From positions 1 to 64,000 of the forward strand of contig NZ_FNIJ01000001.1 of assembly GCF_900103845.1 (NCBI RefSeq): DNA of 64,000 bases, in the 5' to 3' direction. The stretch comes from Pseudomonas jinjuensis (GTDB lineage Bacteria; Pseudomonadota; Gammaproteobacteria; Pseudomonadales; Pseudomonadaceae). The position numbers and the translations under genes are program-made. The notes under the pieces are model-generated. The model was given only the letters and a program-made list of their open reading frames with translations, did not search any database and was not told the DNA's origin. How positions within the stretch are numbered: the stretch's first letter is position 1; each line of letters begins with the position of its first letter. Of the stretch, positions 1-8,905 are shown piece by piece.

Positions 1-15
1 GCAGCGCCGCTCTTC

Positions 16-104
16 GTAGGAGCCAGCTTGCTGGCGATCATCCATGCCAGATGGCGGCCCAGTGGCTGCCGGTAAGTCCGGATCGCCAGCAAGCTCGCTC
101 CTAC
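16..104. repeat. REP-type inverted repeat pair (REPIN-like)
   Basis: Two 24-base arms, 16-39 and 81-104, are inverted copies of each other with a single mismatch and are separated by 41 bases. The arm reads GTAGGAGCNAGCTTGCTGGC followed by GATC, a well-known class of short intergenic palindrome in Pseudomonas genomes. It lies outside any gene and probably forms a cruciform or RNA hairpin; such elements are mobilised by REP-associated tyrosine transposases encoded elsewhere. Confidence 0.8.
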
Positions 105-381
105 AGGTTCGGCGTCATCGGCGGATGAAGCGTTCCGCTTCATGCGCCCTACACCAGCGCTTGGCCATGGCGCGAAGACAGTTGTTTCTACAGGGTGGAT
201 GCGCGGAATAGGCCATCCTCTACGCCACTTCCGCCATACTCCCAGGCCGGCAACTTCCGGAAACGTCGCTACCTTGCACGTCCGCTCCAGCTCTTTTTAT
301 AGTCCGGCGGCTCAAAACCAATGCCCATCTCGCTGTGCTCGTGGGTAGCGAGAGGGATTTTCGTCGTAATGGTGAGAGACC
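105..381 (+). other. Intergenic region upstream of the ABC operon
   Basis: No convincing gene is seen here. The region separates the REP pair from the first ABC gene and contains one plausible sigma-70 promoter, listed separately at 274-303. The short open frames crossing it lack a good start and family resemblance. Confidence 0.5.
274..303 (+). promoter_or_regulatory. Candidate sigma-70 promoter for the GldA-type ABC operon
   Basis: TTGCAC at 274-279 and TATAGT at 298-303 are separated by 18 bases and lie about 80 bases before the ATG at 382. The -10 is close to consensus and the -35 is half consensus. Predicted by eye only. Confidence 0.45.
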
Positions 382-1302
382 ATGATCGAGATAAAACGAC
401 TAACGAAGCGTTTCGCGCAGCACACGGCGGTCGATGACCTGTCGTTCAATGTGCAACAGGGGGAGGTGCTGGGGTTCCTCGGCCCGAACGGTGCCGGCAA
501 GTCCACCACCATGAAGATGCTCACCGGTTTCCTCGCGCCGACCTTCGGCACCGCGAGCATCCTCGGTTTCGACATCCAGACCCAGACCCTCAAGGCCCAG
601 CGGCAGATCGGCTACCTGCCGGAAGGCGCGCCCTGCTATGGCGACATGACGGTGCGCGGCTTCCTTGAATTCATCGCCGGCATCCGCGGCTTCCGTGGCG
701 CGGAGAAGCGCCAGCGGGTCGAGCGGGTGGTGGCGCAGCTGGAGCTGGAGCGCGTCCGCGAACAGTCCATCGACACCCTGTCCAAGGGCTTCAAGCGCCG
801 CGTCGGCCTGGCCCAGGCGATCATCCATGATCCCAGGGTGCTGATCCTCGACGAGCCCACCGACGGCCTCGATCCCAACCAGAAGCACCAGGTGCGCGAG
901 CTGATCCGCGGTCTGGCGCAGGACAAGATCATCATCATTTCCACCCACATCCTCGAGGAAGTCACCGCGCTCTGCACCCGCGCCGTGGTGATCGCCAACG
1001 GCCGGCTGCTGGCCGACGGCACGCCGTTCGAGCTGGAGAGCCGTTCGCGCTACCACCAGGCGGTGACCCTGGTCGGCGACGGGCTGGACAAGGCCGCGCT
1101 GGCCGAACTGCCGGGCGTGGCGGGCGTCGAGGAGAACCCGCTGGAGGACAGCCTGACCGTACTGGCGCAGCCGGGGCAGGTGATCTTCCCGCAGGTCAAC
1201 GCGCTGGTCACTGCGCGCGGCTGGCAGATCAGGGAGCTGGAAGTGGAGCGCGGCCGCCTCGACGAGGTGTTCCGCAGCCTGACCAGGGGGGAAGCGGCAT
1301 GA
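382..1302 (+). CDS. ABC transporter ATP-binding protein, GldA/CcmA type
   Basis: Predicted cytoplasmic ATPase of 306 residues that would energise the membrane protein encoded next. The Walker A motif GPNGAGKST is near residue 35, the signature LSKGFKRR near 130, and Walker B with the D-loop (LILDEPTDGLDPNQ) near 155. The C-terminal ~90 residues form the variable tail typical of ABC-2 exporters such as GldA and the multidrug family. The stop overlaps the permease start by four bases (ATGA), showing translational coupling. The four genes here look like the GldA-GldF-GldG-DUF4340 set common in Pseudomonas. The substrate is not known to me; gliding is not implied. Confidence 0.85.
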   Translation: MIEIKRLTKRFAQHTAVDDLSFNVQQGEVLGFLGPNGAGKSTTMKMLTGFLAPTFGTASILGFDIQTQTLKAQRQIGYLPEGAPCYGDMTVRGFLEFIAGIRGFRGAEKRQRVERVVAQLELERVREQSIDTLSKGFKRRVGLAQAIIHDPRVLILDEPTDGLDPNQKHQVRELIRGLAQDKIIIISTHILEEVTALCTRAVVIANGRLLADGTPFELESRSRYHQAVTLVGDGLDKAALAELPGVAGVEENPLEDSLTVLAQPGQVIFPQVNALVTARGWQIRELEVERGRLDEVFRSLTRGEAA

Positions 1303-2033
1303 AGCAGTTGCCCATCGTCTTCAGGCGCGAGCTGGCGAGCTATTTCGCCACGCCGCTGGCCTATGTGTTCATCGTCATCTTCCTGGTGCTGTCCGGGGTC
1401 TTCACCTTCTACCTGGGCAACTTCTACGAGCGGAACCAGGCCGACCTCAACGCTTTCTTCAGCTTCCACCCGTGGCTCTACCTGTTCCTCATCCCGGCCA
1501 TCGCCATGCGCCTGTGGGCGGAGGAGCGCAAGTCCGGCTCCATCGAGCTGCTGATGACCCTGCCGATCACCCGCCTCGAAGCGGTGGCCGGCAAGTTCCT
1601 CGCCGCCTGGGTGTTCGCCGGCATCGCGCTGCTGCTGACCTTCCCCATCGTCATCACGGTGAACTACCTGGGCGAGCCGGACAACGGCGCCATCCTCACC
1701 GGCTACATCGGCAGCTGGCTGCTGGCCGGCGCCTACCTGTCGATCGGCTCGTGCATGTCGGCGCTGTCGAAGAACCAGGTGATCGCCTTCATCCTCGCCG
1801 TGGTGGTGTGTTTCCTGTTCATCGTCAGCGGCTTCCCGCTGGTGCTTGACGCCTTCAGCGCCTGGGCGCCGCAAGCGCTGATCGACGCGGTCGCCTCGCT
1901 GAGCTTCCTGATCCGCTTCGACGCGATCAGCAAGGGCGTGATCGACCTGCGCGACCTGCTCTATTTCGTCAGCCTGATCGTCGCCTGGCTGGCCGCCACG
2001 GCGGTGGTGGTCGACCTGAAGAAAGCCGACTGA
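1299..2033 (+). CDS. ABC-2 type permease, GldF-like
   Basis: A 244-residue integral membrane protein with about six predicted hydrophobic segments. The first (LAYVFIVIFLVLSGVFTFYL) starts near residue 20, and the last lies close to the C-terminus before a short KKAD tail. The sequence RLWAEERKSGSIELLMTLPI near residue 70 is the usual conserved cytoplasmic loop of ABC-2 permeases (EE-R-SG--E-L---P). It overlaps the upstream ATPase gene and lies 13 bases before the GldG-like gene, so all three are probably one complex. Transport direction is inferred to be export from family type. Confidence 0.83.
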   Translation: MKQLPIVFRRELASYFATPLAYVFIVIFLVLSGVFTFYLGNFYERNQADLNAFFSFHPWLYLFLIPAIAMRLWAEERKSGSIELLMTLPITRLEAVAGKFLAAWVFAGIALLLTFPIVITVNYLGEPDNGAILTGYIGSWLLAGAYLSIGSCMSALSKNQVIAFILAVVVCFLFIVSGFPLVLDAFSAWAPQALIDAVASLSFLIRFDAISKGVIDLRDLLYFVSLIVAWLAATAVVVDLKKAD

Positions 2034-2046
2034 GGACGTCCGAATC

Positions 2047-3876
2047 ATGAAGAAACTGATGTACTCCGGGGCCGGGCTGCTGGTCATCGCCCTGCTGTTC
2101 CTGGCCTTCAACATGGTCTCCGGGCTGGCCTTCACCGGCGCGCGCCTGGACCTGACCCAGCAGCGCCTGTACACCATCTCCGACGGGACGAAGAAGATCC
2201 TTGGCGACCTCAAGGAGCCGATCAACCTGTACTTCTTCTATTCCGACAGCGGCACCAAGGAGCTGGTCTCGCTGCGCAACTACGCGCGGCGCGTCGAGGA
2301 ACTGCTCAAGGCCTACGAGCGCGAGGCCGGCGGCAAGATCCGCCTGCACGTGATCGATCCGAAGCCGTTCTCCGAAGAGGAAGACAAGGCCGCCGAGTTC
2401 GGCCTGCAGGGCGTGCCGCTGACGCAGGGCGGCGACCAGCTGTACTTCGGCCTGGCCGGCACCAACGCGCTGGACGACAGCCAGGTGATCCCGTTCTTCC
2501 CGCTGGACCACGAGGAATTCCTCGAATACGACGTCAGCCGGCTGATCCAGGGCCTGGCGCATCCGAAGCGGCCGGTGGTCGGGCTGATTTCCACCCTGCA
2601 GATGAATGGCGGCTTCGACATGCAGTCGCAGCAGCCGACCCCGCCGTGGATGCTGCTGGAGGAAGTCCGCCAGCAGTTCGATCTGCGCAGCCTGAAGACC
2701 GATATCGACCAGATTCCCGACGATGTCGGCGTACTCATGCTGGTTCATCCGAAGAACCTGCCGCAGCAGACCCTCTACGCCATCGACCAGTTCGTGCTGC
2801 GCGGCGGCAAGCTGCTGGCCTTCGTCGACCCGTACAGCGAGGCCGATACCAGCGTGCCGCTGTCGATCGAGACGCCGGAGGACAAGTCGTCCGGCCTGGA
2901 GCCGCTGTTCAAGGCCTGGGGCCTGAAGATGGACCAGGGCGAGGTGGTCGCCGACGGCGCCTACGGGATGACCGTGAGCATGGGGCAGGGCCGCCAGGCG
3001 GTGCGTCATCCGGCCTGGCTGAACCTGGACCAGCGCGTGCTCGACCAGAGCGACGTGAGCATCGCCGGGCTGGCCAACCTCACCGTCGCCAGCGCCGGCA
3101 TTCTCGAGCCGCTGGACGGCGCCAGGACCAGCTTCACCCCGCTGATCCAGAGTTCGCAGAGCGCCATGCCCATCGCCGCCGCGGGCCTGCGCCAGCTGAC
3201 CGACCCGGGGGTGCTGTTGCGCCAGCTGAAGCCCACCGGCAAGCACTACACCATCGCCGCGCGCATCCAGGGACCGGCGCAGACCGCCTTCCCCAACGGT
3301 ATCGAAGGGCGCAAGGACGGCCTCAAGCAGGCTGACAGCATCAACGTGATCGCGGTGGCCGACACCGACCTGCTGACCGACCGCATGTGGGTGCAGGTGC
3401 AGGACTTCTTCGGCCAGCGCGTCCCGCAGCCCTGGGCGGAGAACGCCAGCTTCGTGGTCAACGCGCTGGACAACCTCGCCGGTTCCGACGCGCTGATCAG
3501 CGTGCGTTCCCGTGGCCGCTTCAGCCGCCCGTTCACCGTGGTGGACGCGCTGCAGCGCCAGGCCGAATCGAGCTTCCGCGAGAAGGAGGAGGCGCTCAAG
3601 CAGCGCCTGTCCGAGACCGAGCAGAAGCTCGCCGCGCTGCAGAACCAGGACCCGAACAAGGTGCTGGAGCTGACTCCGGAACAGCAGACGGCAGTGCAGC
3701 AGTTCATCCAGGAACGCGTGCGCATCCGCAAGGAACTGCGCGACGTGCAGTTCCAGCTGAACGCCGACATCGAGGCGCTGGGGCGCACGCTGAAGTTCAT
3801 CAACATCGCACTGGTGCCGCTGCTGCTCACCGTGGGTGTGCTGGGCCTGTGGTTCTGGCGCCGCCGCCGCGCCTGA
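2047..3876 (+). CDS. GldG-like ABC transporter auxiliary protein
   Basis: A 609-residue protein anchored by an N-terminal transmembrane segment (LLVIALLFLAFNMVSG, about residues 11-26) and a C-terminal one (IALVPLLLTVGVLGLWFW, near 585-603) followed by an arginine-rich cytoplasmic tail. The large periplasmic middle matches the ABC-type uncharacterised transport auxiliary domain. A charged heptad-rich stretch around residues 510-570 (FREKEEALKQRLSETEQKL) is a likely coiled coil. It is translationally close to the permease and followed by a DUF4340 protein, so it probably forms an envelope complex with them. Function unknown. Confidence 0.82.
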   Translation: MKKLMYSGAGLLVIALLFLAFNMVSGLAFTGARLDLTQQRLYTISDGTKKILGDLKEPINLYFFYSDSGTKELVSLRNYARRVEELLKAYEREAGGKIRLHVIDPKPFSEEEDKAAEFGLQGVPLTQGGDQLYFGLAGTNALDDSQVIPFFPLDHEEFLEYDVSRLIQGLAHPKRPVVGLISTLQMNGGFDMQSQQPTPPWMLLEEVRQQFDLRSLKTDIDQIPDDVGVLMLVHPKNLPQQTLYAIDQFVLRGGKLLAFVDPYSEADTSVPLSIETPEDKSSGLEPLFKAWGLKMDQGEVVADGAYGMTVSMGQGRQAVRHPAWLNLDQRVLDQSDVSIAGLANLTVASAGILEPLDGARTSFTPLIQSSQSAMPIAAAGLRQLTDPGVLLRQLKPTGKHYTIAARIQGPAQTAFPNGIEGRKDGLKQADSINVIAVADTDLLTDRMWVQVQDFFGQRVPQPWAENASFVVNALDNLAGSDALISVRSRGRFSRPFTVVDALQRQAESSFREKEEALKQRLSETEQKLAALQNQDPNKVLELTPEQQTAVQQFIQERVRIRKELRDVQFQLNADIEALGRTLKFINIALVPLLLTVGVLGLWFWRRRRA

Positions 3877-3888
3877 GGGAGTTTCGCT

Positions 3889-4887
3889 ATGCAACGCAAG
3901 AGTCTGTTCCTGTTGTTTCTCTCGCTGCTGGTCCTGGGCGGAATCTACGTCTGGCTGCAGCGGGCGCCGGATGTCGCGCCGCAGAAGGAAACCCGCTACC
4001 TGCCCGGTCTCGATGCGCAGCAGGTGACCAGCGTGCAGATCGCCCGGCCCAGCCAGCCGGTGATCCGCGTGGCGCGCAAGGACGGCGCCTGGGTGATGCC
4101 GGCCAAGGCCGACTACCCGGCGGCCGGCCGGCTGATCGGCGACCTGCTGCATGAGCTGGCCGAGGCGCGCAAGGTCGAGGCCAAGACCCGCGATCCGGCC
4201 AACCACGCCCAGCTCGACCTGGCCGAGAAGGGCGATGGCGTCGCCGTGCGCCTGACCCTGGAGCGCAGCAACGGCGGCCCGATCGACATCCTGGTGGGCA
4301 AGAGCGCCCAGCACGGCGGGCAACTGGTGCGCCAGCCGGGCGACGACCAGGTCTGGCTGCTGGACAAGACCCTGGTGCTGCCGCCGAACGAGCTGGACTG
4401 GCTGGACCGCCGGGTGACCAGCATCCCGTTCGAGCAGATCGGCGAGGTATCGGTCAGCTATCCGAAGGGGGAGACGCTGACGGTGTTCCGCGACAACGCC
4501 GAGGAGCCGAACCTGCAGGTCCGCCAGCTGCCGAAGGGCGCCAAGTTGGCGTACGAAGCGGCGGCCAACGGCATGGCGACGCCGTTCGGCCAGCTCACCT
4601 TCACCGACGCCGCGCCGCTCGACCAGGTGCAGTTCAAGGGCGACCCGCGCCTGACCCTGAGCCTGAAGACCCTGGACGGCGCCGAGCTGAAAGGGCGCGT
4701 GCAGGAGCAGGGCGGCCAGCCGTGGCTGATCATCGAGCACCTGGAACAGTTCCCCGAGGGCCAGATCCAGGCGCGCCAGGACTGGGCATACCGGATCGAG
4801 CCGTACCAGGCCGATGCCATCGCCCGGCACCTGGCGGACATGCTGGACCGCGGAAACGTCCAGCGCGAAGGGCAGCCAGAACCGTAG
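3889..4887 (+). CDS. DUF4340 domain-containing protein
   Basis: A 332-residue protein with one N-terminal membrane anchor (LFLLFLSLLVLGGIYVWL, residues 5-22) and a periplasmic remainder. DUF4340 proteins are regular companions of GldG-like ABC genes and have no settled biochemical role. The middle contains repeated short beta-rich units such as DGAWVMPAKADYP and VWLLDKTLVLPPNELDWLDR. It is the last gene of the operon, 12 bases after the GldG-like gene. Its TAG stop (4885-4887) lies inside the left arm of an intergenic palindrome at 4884-4967. Confidence 0.78.
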   Translation: MQRKSLFLLFLSLLVLGGIYVWLQRAPDVAPQKETRYLPGLDAQQVTSVQIARPSQPVIRVARKDGAWVMPAKADYPAAGRLIGDLLHELAEARKVEAKTRDPANHAQLDLAEKGDGVAVRLTLERSNGGPIDILVGKSAQHGGQLVRQPGDDQVWLLDKTLVLPPNELDWLDRRVTSIPFEQIGEVSVSYPKGETLTVFRDNAEEPNLQVRQLPKGAKLAYEAAANGMATPFGQLTFTDAAPLDQVQFKGDPRLTLSLKTLDGAELKGRVQEQGGQPWLIIEHLEQFPEGQIQARQDWAYRIEPYQADAIARHLADMLDRGNVQREGQPEP

Positions 4888-4967
4888 GGTGGATGAGGCT
4901 CTTTTCATCCACCATTGCGGGGCCACATGCGCGACCATGGTGGATCGGTGGAGCTGATCCACCCTAC
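4884..4967. repeat. GTAGGGTGGAT inverted repeat
   Basis: GTAGGGTGGAT at 4884-4894 is repeated in inverted form as ATCCACCCTAC at 4957-4967, with further partial pairing (TGGAT / ATCCA) inside. I recognise this as a common intergenic palindrome of Pseudomonas. The left arm includes the stop codon of the DUF4340 gene. Confidence 0.7.
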
Positions 4968-4970
4968 ATT

Positions 4971-5002
4971 CATGGTTCCCACGCAGGAGCGTGGGAACCA
5001 TG
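4971..5002. repeat. GTTCCCACGC-AGGA-GCGTGGGAAC palindrome, copy 1
   Basis: Perfect 14-base arms (4971-4984 and 4989-5002) flank the tetraloop AGGA. The same core with 13-base arms occurs at 60776-60805 in this window. It is therefore a dispersed short palindrome and not a gene-specific terminator. A half REP element (GTAGGAGCGAGCCATGCCCG) follows from about 5028. Confidence 0.8.
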
Positions 5003-5056
5003 GCGCCAGACCTCTCTGTAGGAGCGAGCCATGCCCGCGAACCGCACTTCAAACAA

Positions 5057-5086
5057 GAAGGGCTCCCTCGGGAGCCCTTCTTTATT
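5057..5086. terminator. Rho-independent terminator, likely bidirectional
   Basis: GAAGGGCTCC (5057-5066), loop CTCG, GGAGCCCTTC (5071-5080), then TTTATT on the plus strand. It sits just after the yciK stop codon on the minus strand and can also end readthrough from the ABC operon on the plus strand. Confidence 0.85.
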
Positions 5087-5098
5087 TATATGCAGCCA

Positions 5099-5842
5099 TC
5101 AACCCTGCGCATCGAACGCCTGTCCATTCACCCCGGCGCTGTCCGGCCCCATCAGGTACAGGTACACCGGCATGATCTCTTCCGGCAGCGGGTTGTTGAA
5201 CGGGTTCTCGCCCGGGTAGGCCTGGGCGCGCATACCGGTGCGGGTGGCGCCGGGGTTGACGCTGTTGGCGCGCACCGCGCAGGTGCCGTCGCACTCGTCG
5301 GCGAGCACCTGCATCAGGCCCTCGTTGGCGAACTTCGACACCGCGTAGCCGCCCCAGTAGGCGCGGCCCTTACGGCCGACGCTGCTGGAGGTGAAGATCA
5401 CCGAGGCATCGCTGGACAGCTTGAGCAGCGGCAGCATCACGTGGGTCAGCAGGAACACGGCGTTGACGTTCACCTGCATGACGCGGGTGAAGTTGTCGCC
5501 GGAAATCTGCTCGATCGGCGAGCGCAGGCCGAGGATCGAGGCGTTGTGCAGCAGGCCGTCGAGCTTGCCGAATTCCGCTTCGATGGTGGCCGCCAGTTCG
5601 TCGTACTGGTGCGCCAGGGCGGTTTCCAGGTTGAACGGGATGACCACCGGCTGCGGATGGCCGGCAGCGACGATCTCGTCGTACACCTCGTTGAGGTGGT
5701 CTTCGCTCTTGCCCAGCAGCAGCACGGTGGCGCCATGGGCGGCGAAGGTGCGCGCGGCGCCGGCGCCGATGCCGCGGCCGGCGCCGGTGATCAGGATCAC
5801 CCGGTCCTTGAGCAGGTCGGGGCGGGCGGAATATTGGAACAT
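5099..5842 (-). CDS. yciK: YciK-family short-chain dehydrogenase/reductase
   Basis: Cytoplasmic NAD(P)-dependent oxidoreductase of 247 residues. The nucleotide-binding TGAGRGIG motif is near residue 20, NAS near 100 (LLHNASILG), the catalytic serine is in the run IFTSSSVGRKG, and the catalytic pair is in YAVSKFA. The start is supported by AAGGAG five bases before the ATG. Family length and the position next to mupP-ubiG fit the Pseudomonas YciK protein. The physiological substrate is not established. Confidence 0.87.
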   Translation of the reverse strand: MFQYSARPDLLKDRVILITGAGRGIGAGAARTFAAHGATVLLLGKSEDHLNEVYDEIVAAGHPQPVVIPFNLETALAHQYDELAATIEAEFGKLDGLLHNASILGLRSPIEQISGDNFTRVMQVNVNAVFLLTHVMLPLLKLSSDASVIFTSSSVGRKGRAYWGGYAVSKFANEGLMQVLADECDGTCAVRANSVNPGATRTGMRAQAYPGENPFNNPLPEEIMPVYLYLMGPDSAGVNGQAFDAQG

Positions 5843-5861
5843 GGGAACTCCTTCGGAGAGC

Positions 5862-5931
5862 GGGAAGCTTGAAGCTGGAAGCTTGAAGTCGAGCGGCGGG
5901 AGGCTTCCGGCTTCAGGCTTCCAGCTTCCGG
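5862..5931. repeat. GAAGCTTGAAG-type inverted repeat between yciK and mupP
   Basis: The left part repeats GGAAGCTTGAAGCTGGAAGC (within 5862-5888). The right part (about 5903-5931) holds its inverse, GCTTCAGGCTTCCAGCTTCC. The right arm abuts the mupP stop codon. It can form a long imperfect hairpin in the yciK-mupP transcript and resembles a low-complexity intergenic repeat class of Pseudomonas. Confidence 0.65.
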
Positions 5932-5932
5932 C

Positions 5933-6613
5933 TCAGCAGGAACAGAGTGCGCGATCGAGAACGGCGAGCAGGTCCAGCGGCCGGTCGACGATCACGTCCG
6001 CGCCCCAGTGGGCCGGGTTGTCGTCCGGGTGGATGTAGCCGTAGCGCACGGCGGCGGTCTTGGTGCCGGCGGCGCGGCCGGATTCGATGTCGCGCAGGTC
6101 GTCGCCGATGAACAGCACCTGCGACGGCTCCACGCCGATCTGCTTGCAGGCCAGCAGCAGCGGTTCCGGATCGGGCTTGCTGCGGCTCACGTGGTCCGGG
6201 CAGATCAGCACGGCGGAGCGTTCGGCAAGGCCGAGCTGCTGCATCACCGGCTCGGCGAAGCGCACCGGCTTGTTGGTCACCACGCCCCAGATCAGGCGCG
6301 CTTCCTCGATGCGATCGAGCAGCTCGGGAATGCCGTCGTAGGGGCGGGTCAGCACCGCGCAGTGGTCCTGGTAGCGATCGAGGAATTCCTGGCGCAGGGC
6401 TTCGAAGCCGGCGTCTTCCGGGGCGATGTCGAAGGCCGCGGCGACCATGGCGCGGGCGCCGCCGGAAACCACGTCCTGGACCTTCCGGGGATCGATGGCC
6501 GGCTTGCCGTGGGCGGCCAGCATGGCCTGGCAGACGGCGATGAAGTCCGGGGCCGAGTCCACCAGGGTGCCATCCATGTCGAAGAGAACCGCTTTGATCG
6601 GCATGCGTTTCAT
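5933..6613 (-). CDS. mupP: N-acetylmuramic acid 6-phosphate phosphatase
   Basis: HAD-superfamily phosphatase of 226 residues. In the cell-wall recycling route of Pseudomonas it would dephosphorylate MurNAc-6-phosphate on the way to UDP-MurNAc, bypassing de novo synthesis and lowering fosfomycin sensitivity. The nucleophile motif is [10 protein letters not shown] near the N-terminus, VVTNKP is motif II, and [14 protein letters not shown] is the acidic motif. It overlaps ubiG by four bases (ATGA). A second possible start (MPIK) lies at 6604. The position directly after ubiG matches P. aeruginosa mupP; without that context it would read as a phosphoglycolate phosphatase paralogue. Confidence 0.86.
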   Translation of the reverse strand: MKRMPIKAVLFDMDGTLVDSAPDFIAVCQAMLAAHGKPAIDPRKVQDVVSGGARAMVAAAFDIAPEDAGFEALRQEFLDRYQDHCAVLTRPYDGIPELLDRIEEARLIWGVVTNKPVRFAEPVMQQLGLAERSAVLICPDHVSRSKPDPEPLLLACKQIGVEPSQVLFIGDDLRDIESGRAAGTKTAAVRYGYIHPDDNPAHWGADVIVDRPLDLLAVLDRALCSC

Positions 6614-7308
6614 TCCTCGCGCAGGGTCTGGATCATGTAGTTGACGTCGACGTCGTCGGCCAGCTTGTAGTGCTTGGTCAGCGGGTTGTAGGTCAGGCCG
6701 ATGATGTCCTTGACGCTCAGGCCGGCCTCGCGCGACCAGGCGCCGAGCTCGGACGGGCGGATGAACTTCTTGAAGTCATGGGTGCCGCGGGGCAGCAGGC
6801 GCATCACGTACTCGGCGCCGACGATGGCGTACAGGTAAGCCTTCGGGTTGCGGTTGATGGTGGAGAAGAACACCTGGCCGCCCGGCTTGACCATCCTGTA
6901 GCAGGCGCGGATCACCGAGGCCGGGTCGGGCACGTGCTCCAGCATCTCCAGGCAGGTGACCACGTCGAACGCGCCGGGCATTTCCTCGGCCAGCTGTTCG
7001 GCGGTGATGCGGCGGTATTCCACCGGTACGCCGGATTCCAGCTGGTGCAGCTGGGCGACCGCCAGCGGCGCCTCGCCCATGTCGATGCCGAGCACCGTGG
7101 CTCCGCGCTGGGCCATGGCCTCGCTGAGGATGCCGCCGCCGCAGCCGACGTCGAGGACCTTCTTGCCGGCCAGGCCGACGCGCTCGTCGATCCAGTTGAC
7201 CCGCAGCGGGTTGATATCGTGCAGCGGCTTGAACTCGCTTTCGCGGTCCCACCAGCGGTGGGCGAGCGCCTCGAATTTGGCGATCTCGGCGTGGTCGACG
7301 TTGCTCAT
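6610..7308 (-). CDS. ubiG: Ubiquinone biosynthesis O-methyltransferase UbiG
   Basis: SAM-dependent methyltransferase of 232 residues that performs both O-methylations of ubiquinone biosynthesis. The SAM-binding motif [16 protein letters not shown] is near residue 50, the N-terminal [19 protein letters not shown] is the family signature, and [12 protein letters not shown] is in the C-terminal half. I chose the start at 7308 ([13 protein letters not shown]) over the in-frame ATG 14 codons upstream because AAGGGG precedes it at proper spacing and the encoded N-terminus matches the family. Coupled to mupP by a four-base overlap. Confidence 0.93.
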   Translation of the reverse strand: MSNVDHAEIAKFEALAHRWWDRESEFKPLHDINPLRVNWIDERVGLAGKKVLDVGCGGGILSEAMAQRGATVLGIDMGEAPLAVAQLHQLESGVPVEYRRITAEQLAEEMPGAFDVVTCLEMLEHVPDPASVIRACYRMVKPGGQVFFSTINRNPKAYLYAIVGAEYVMRLLPRGTHDFKKFIRPSELGAWSREAGLSVKDIIGLTYNPLTKHYKLADDVDVNYMIQTLREE

Positions 7309-7396
7309 GGTGCCCCTTTGGGAAAAACGTGGCTGAAACGAATGGCGCAAAGACTCATATGATGCCAGCTTCGCGCCTGCGATGGGCTACGGCATG

Positions 7397-8737
7397 TCAG
7401 TTTGTCACAGCATGCCCGCCGGCTATGCGCGCGCCCCATTCACCCGCCACGCGCTTCAGGCGCTCCTCGTCCATGCGCGTCAGGCGGCCATCTTCCAGCA
7501 GCGGCTTGCCGCCGACCCAGAGGTGTTTCACGCAGTCGCGGCCGCTGGCGTAGATCAGCTGGGAGACCGGGTCGTAGACCGGCTGCTGGGCCAGCCCGGA
7601 GAGGTCGAAGGCGACGATGTCGGCGGACTTGCCCGGCTCCAGCGAGCCGATTTCCTGCTCCAGGCCGATGGCGCGGGCGCCGTTCAGGGTCGCCATGCGC
7701 AGCGCGCTGTGGGCATCCAGCGCGGTGGCCTGGCCGGCGACGGCCTTGGCGAGGAGGGCGGCGGTGCGGGTCTCGCCGAGCAGGTCGAGGTCGTTGTTGC
7801 TGGCCGCGCCGTCGGTGCCGATGGCGACGTTGATGCCGGCCTGCCAGAGGCGCTCCACCGGACAGAAGCCGCTGGCCAGCTTGAGGTTGGATTCCGGGCA
7901 GTGGATCACCGAGCTGTTGGTCTCGACCAGCATGGCGACGTCCTCGTCGCTCACCTGGGTCATGTGCACGGCCTGGAAGCGCGGGCCGAGCAGGCCGAGG
8001 CGGTGCAGGCGCGCCAGCGGGCGTTCGCCGGATTTCTCCAGCGCCTGCTGGACCTCGAAGGCGGTCTCGTGGACGTGCATCTGGATCGCCGCGTCCAGTT
8101 CCTCAGCGAGCATGACGACGCTTTCCAGCTTGTCGTCGCTGACCGTGTAGGGCGCGTGCGGGCCGAAGGCGACCTGGATGCGCGGGTGGTGCTTGAAGTC
8201 GTCGTGCAGGGCGACGGCCTGGCGGATCGCCTCGGCGCCATCGCGCGCGCCGGGCACCGGGAAGTCGATCACCGGCACGCAGATCTGCGCGCGAATGCCG
8301 GCCTTGTGCACGGCCTCGCTGGCTACCCGCGGCAGGAAATACATGTCGGAATAGCAGCTGATGCCGCCCTTGAGCTGCTCGGCGATGGCCAGCTCGGTGC
8401 CGTCGCGGACGAAGTCCTCGCCGACCCACCTGGCTTCGGCCGGCCAGATGTGTTCCTGCAGCCAGGTCATCAGCGGCAGGTCGTCGGCCAGGCCGCGGAA
8501 CAGGCTCATCGCCGCGTGGCCGTGGGCGTTGACCAGACCCGGGGCGAGCAGCATGCCCGGCAGTTCGCGGGTTTCCGCGGCGGGGTGGCGCAGCGCCTGG
8601 TCGCGCGGGGCGAGCAGGGCGATGCGCCCGTCGCGGATGCCCAGGCCGTGGTCGCGGAGGACGACGCCGGCGGGCTCCACCGGGACTATCCAGGTCGGCA
8701 GCAGGAGCAGGTCGAGAGGAGCTTTGGCTTCGGGCAT
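7397..8737 (-). CDS. mtaD: 5-methylthioadenosine (S-adenosylhomocysteine) deaminase, TRZ/ATZ hydrolase
   Basis: Amidohydrolase of 446 residues. Family members in Pseudomonas deaminate 5-methylthioadenosine to methylthioinosine, the first step of their methylthioadenosine salvage. Metal ligands are visible as [13 protein letters not shown] near residue 70, the HVHET histidines, and [13 protein letters not shown]. The start at 8737 (MPEAKAPLD) fits the family N-terminus; the frame stays open far upstream but there it overlaps mtnA. It faces mtnA, which acts later in the same pathway, across a 168-base divergent region. An alternative annotation would be a generic chlorohydrolase. Confidence 0.86.
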   Translation of the reverse strand: MPEAKAPLDLLLLPTWIVPVEPAGVVLRDHGLGIRDGRIALLAPRDQALRHPAAETRELPGMLLAPGLVNAHGHAAMSLFRGLADDLPLMTWLQEHIWPAEARWVGEDFVRDGTELAIAEQLKGGISCYSDMYFLPRVASEAVHKAGIRAQICVPVIDFPVPGARDGAEAIRQAVALHDDFKHHPRIQVAFGPHAPYTVSDDKLESVVMLAEELDAAIQMHVHETAFEVQQALEKSGERPLARLHRLGLLGPRFQAVHMTQVSDEDVAMLVETNSSVIHCPESNLKLASGFCPVERLWQAGINVAIGTDGAASNNDLDLLGETRTAALLAKAVAGQATALDAHSALRMATLNGARAIGLEQEIGSLEPGKSADIVAFDLSGLAQQPVYDPVSQLIYASGRDCVKHLWVGGKPLLEDGRLTRMDEERLKRVAGEWGARIAGGHAVTN

Positions 8738-8774
8738 GGAGGGCGCTTCCTGGGCGCTTGAACGGGTGGCCGGC

Positions 8775-8812
8775 AGTATACCCGAGCGCTGGCGGCCCCG
8801 GCTCGTTATACT
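8775..8812. promoter_or_regulatory. Candidate divergent promoters between mtaD and mtnA
   Basis: The hexamer TATACT occurs on the minus strand at 8775-8780, pointing to mtaD, and on the plus strand at 8807-8812, pointing to mtnA. No good -35 is visible for either, so this rests on the -10 hexamers and the divergent layout. Confidence 0.35.
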
Positions 8813-8905
8813 CCGCTGTTTTCCCCGGGGCTGCGGTGCGGTCCGGCTGGGGCTGGCAGTGGGCCGCCGGGCGGCTCGTATCTGAATATGAAGAAGAGGT
8901 GTTCC

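Noticed and set aside
1969-5052. A 1027-codon minus-strand frame opposite the GldG-like and DUF4340 genes
   Set aside because: Same antisense artefact of codon bias; the sense genes have clear domains and operon spacing.
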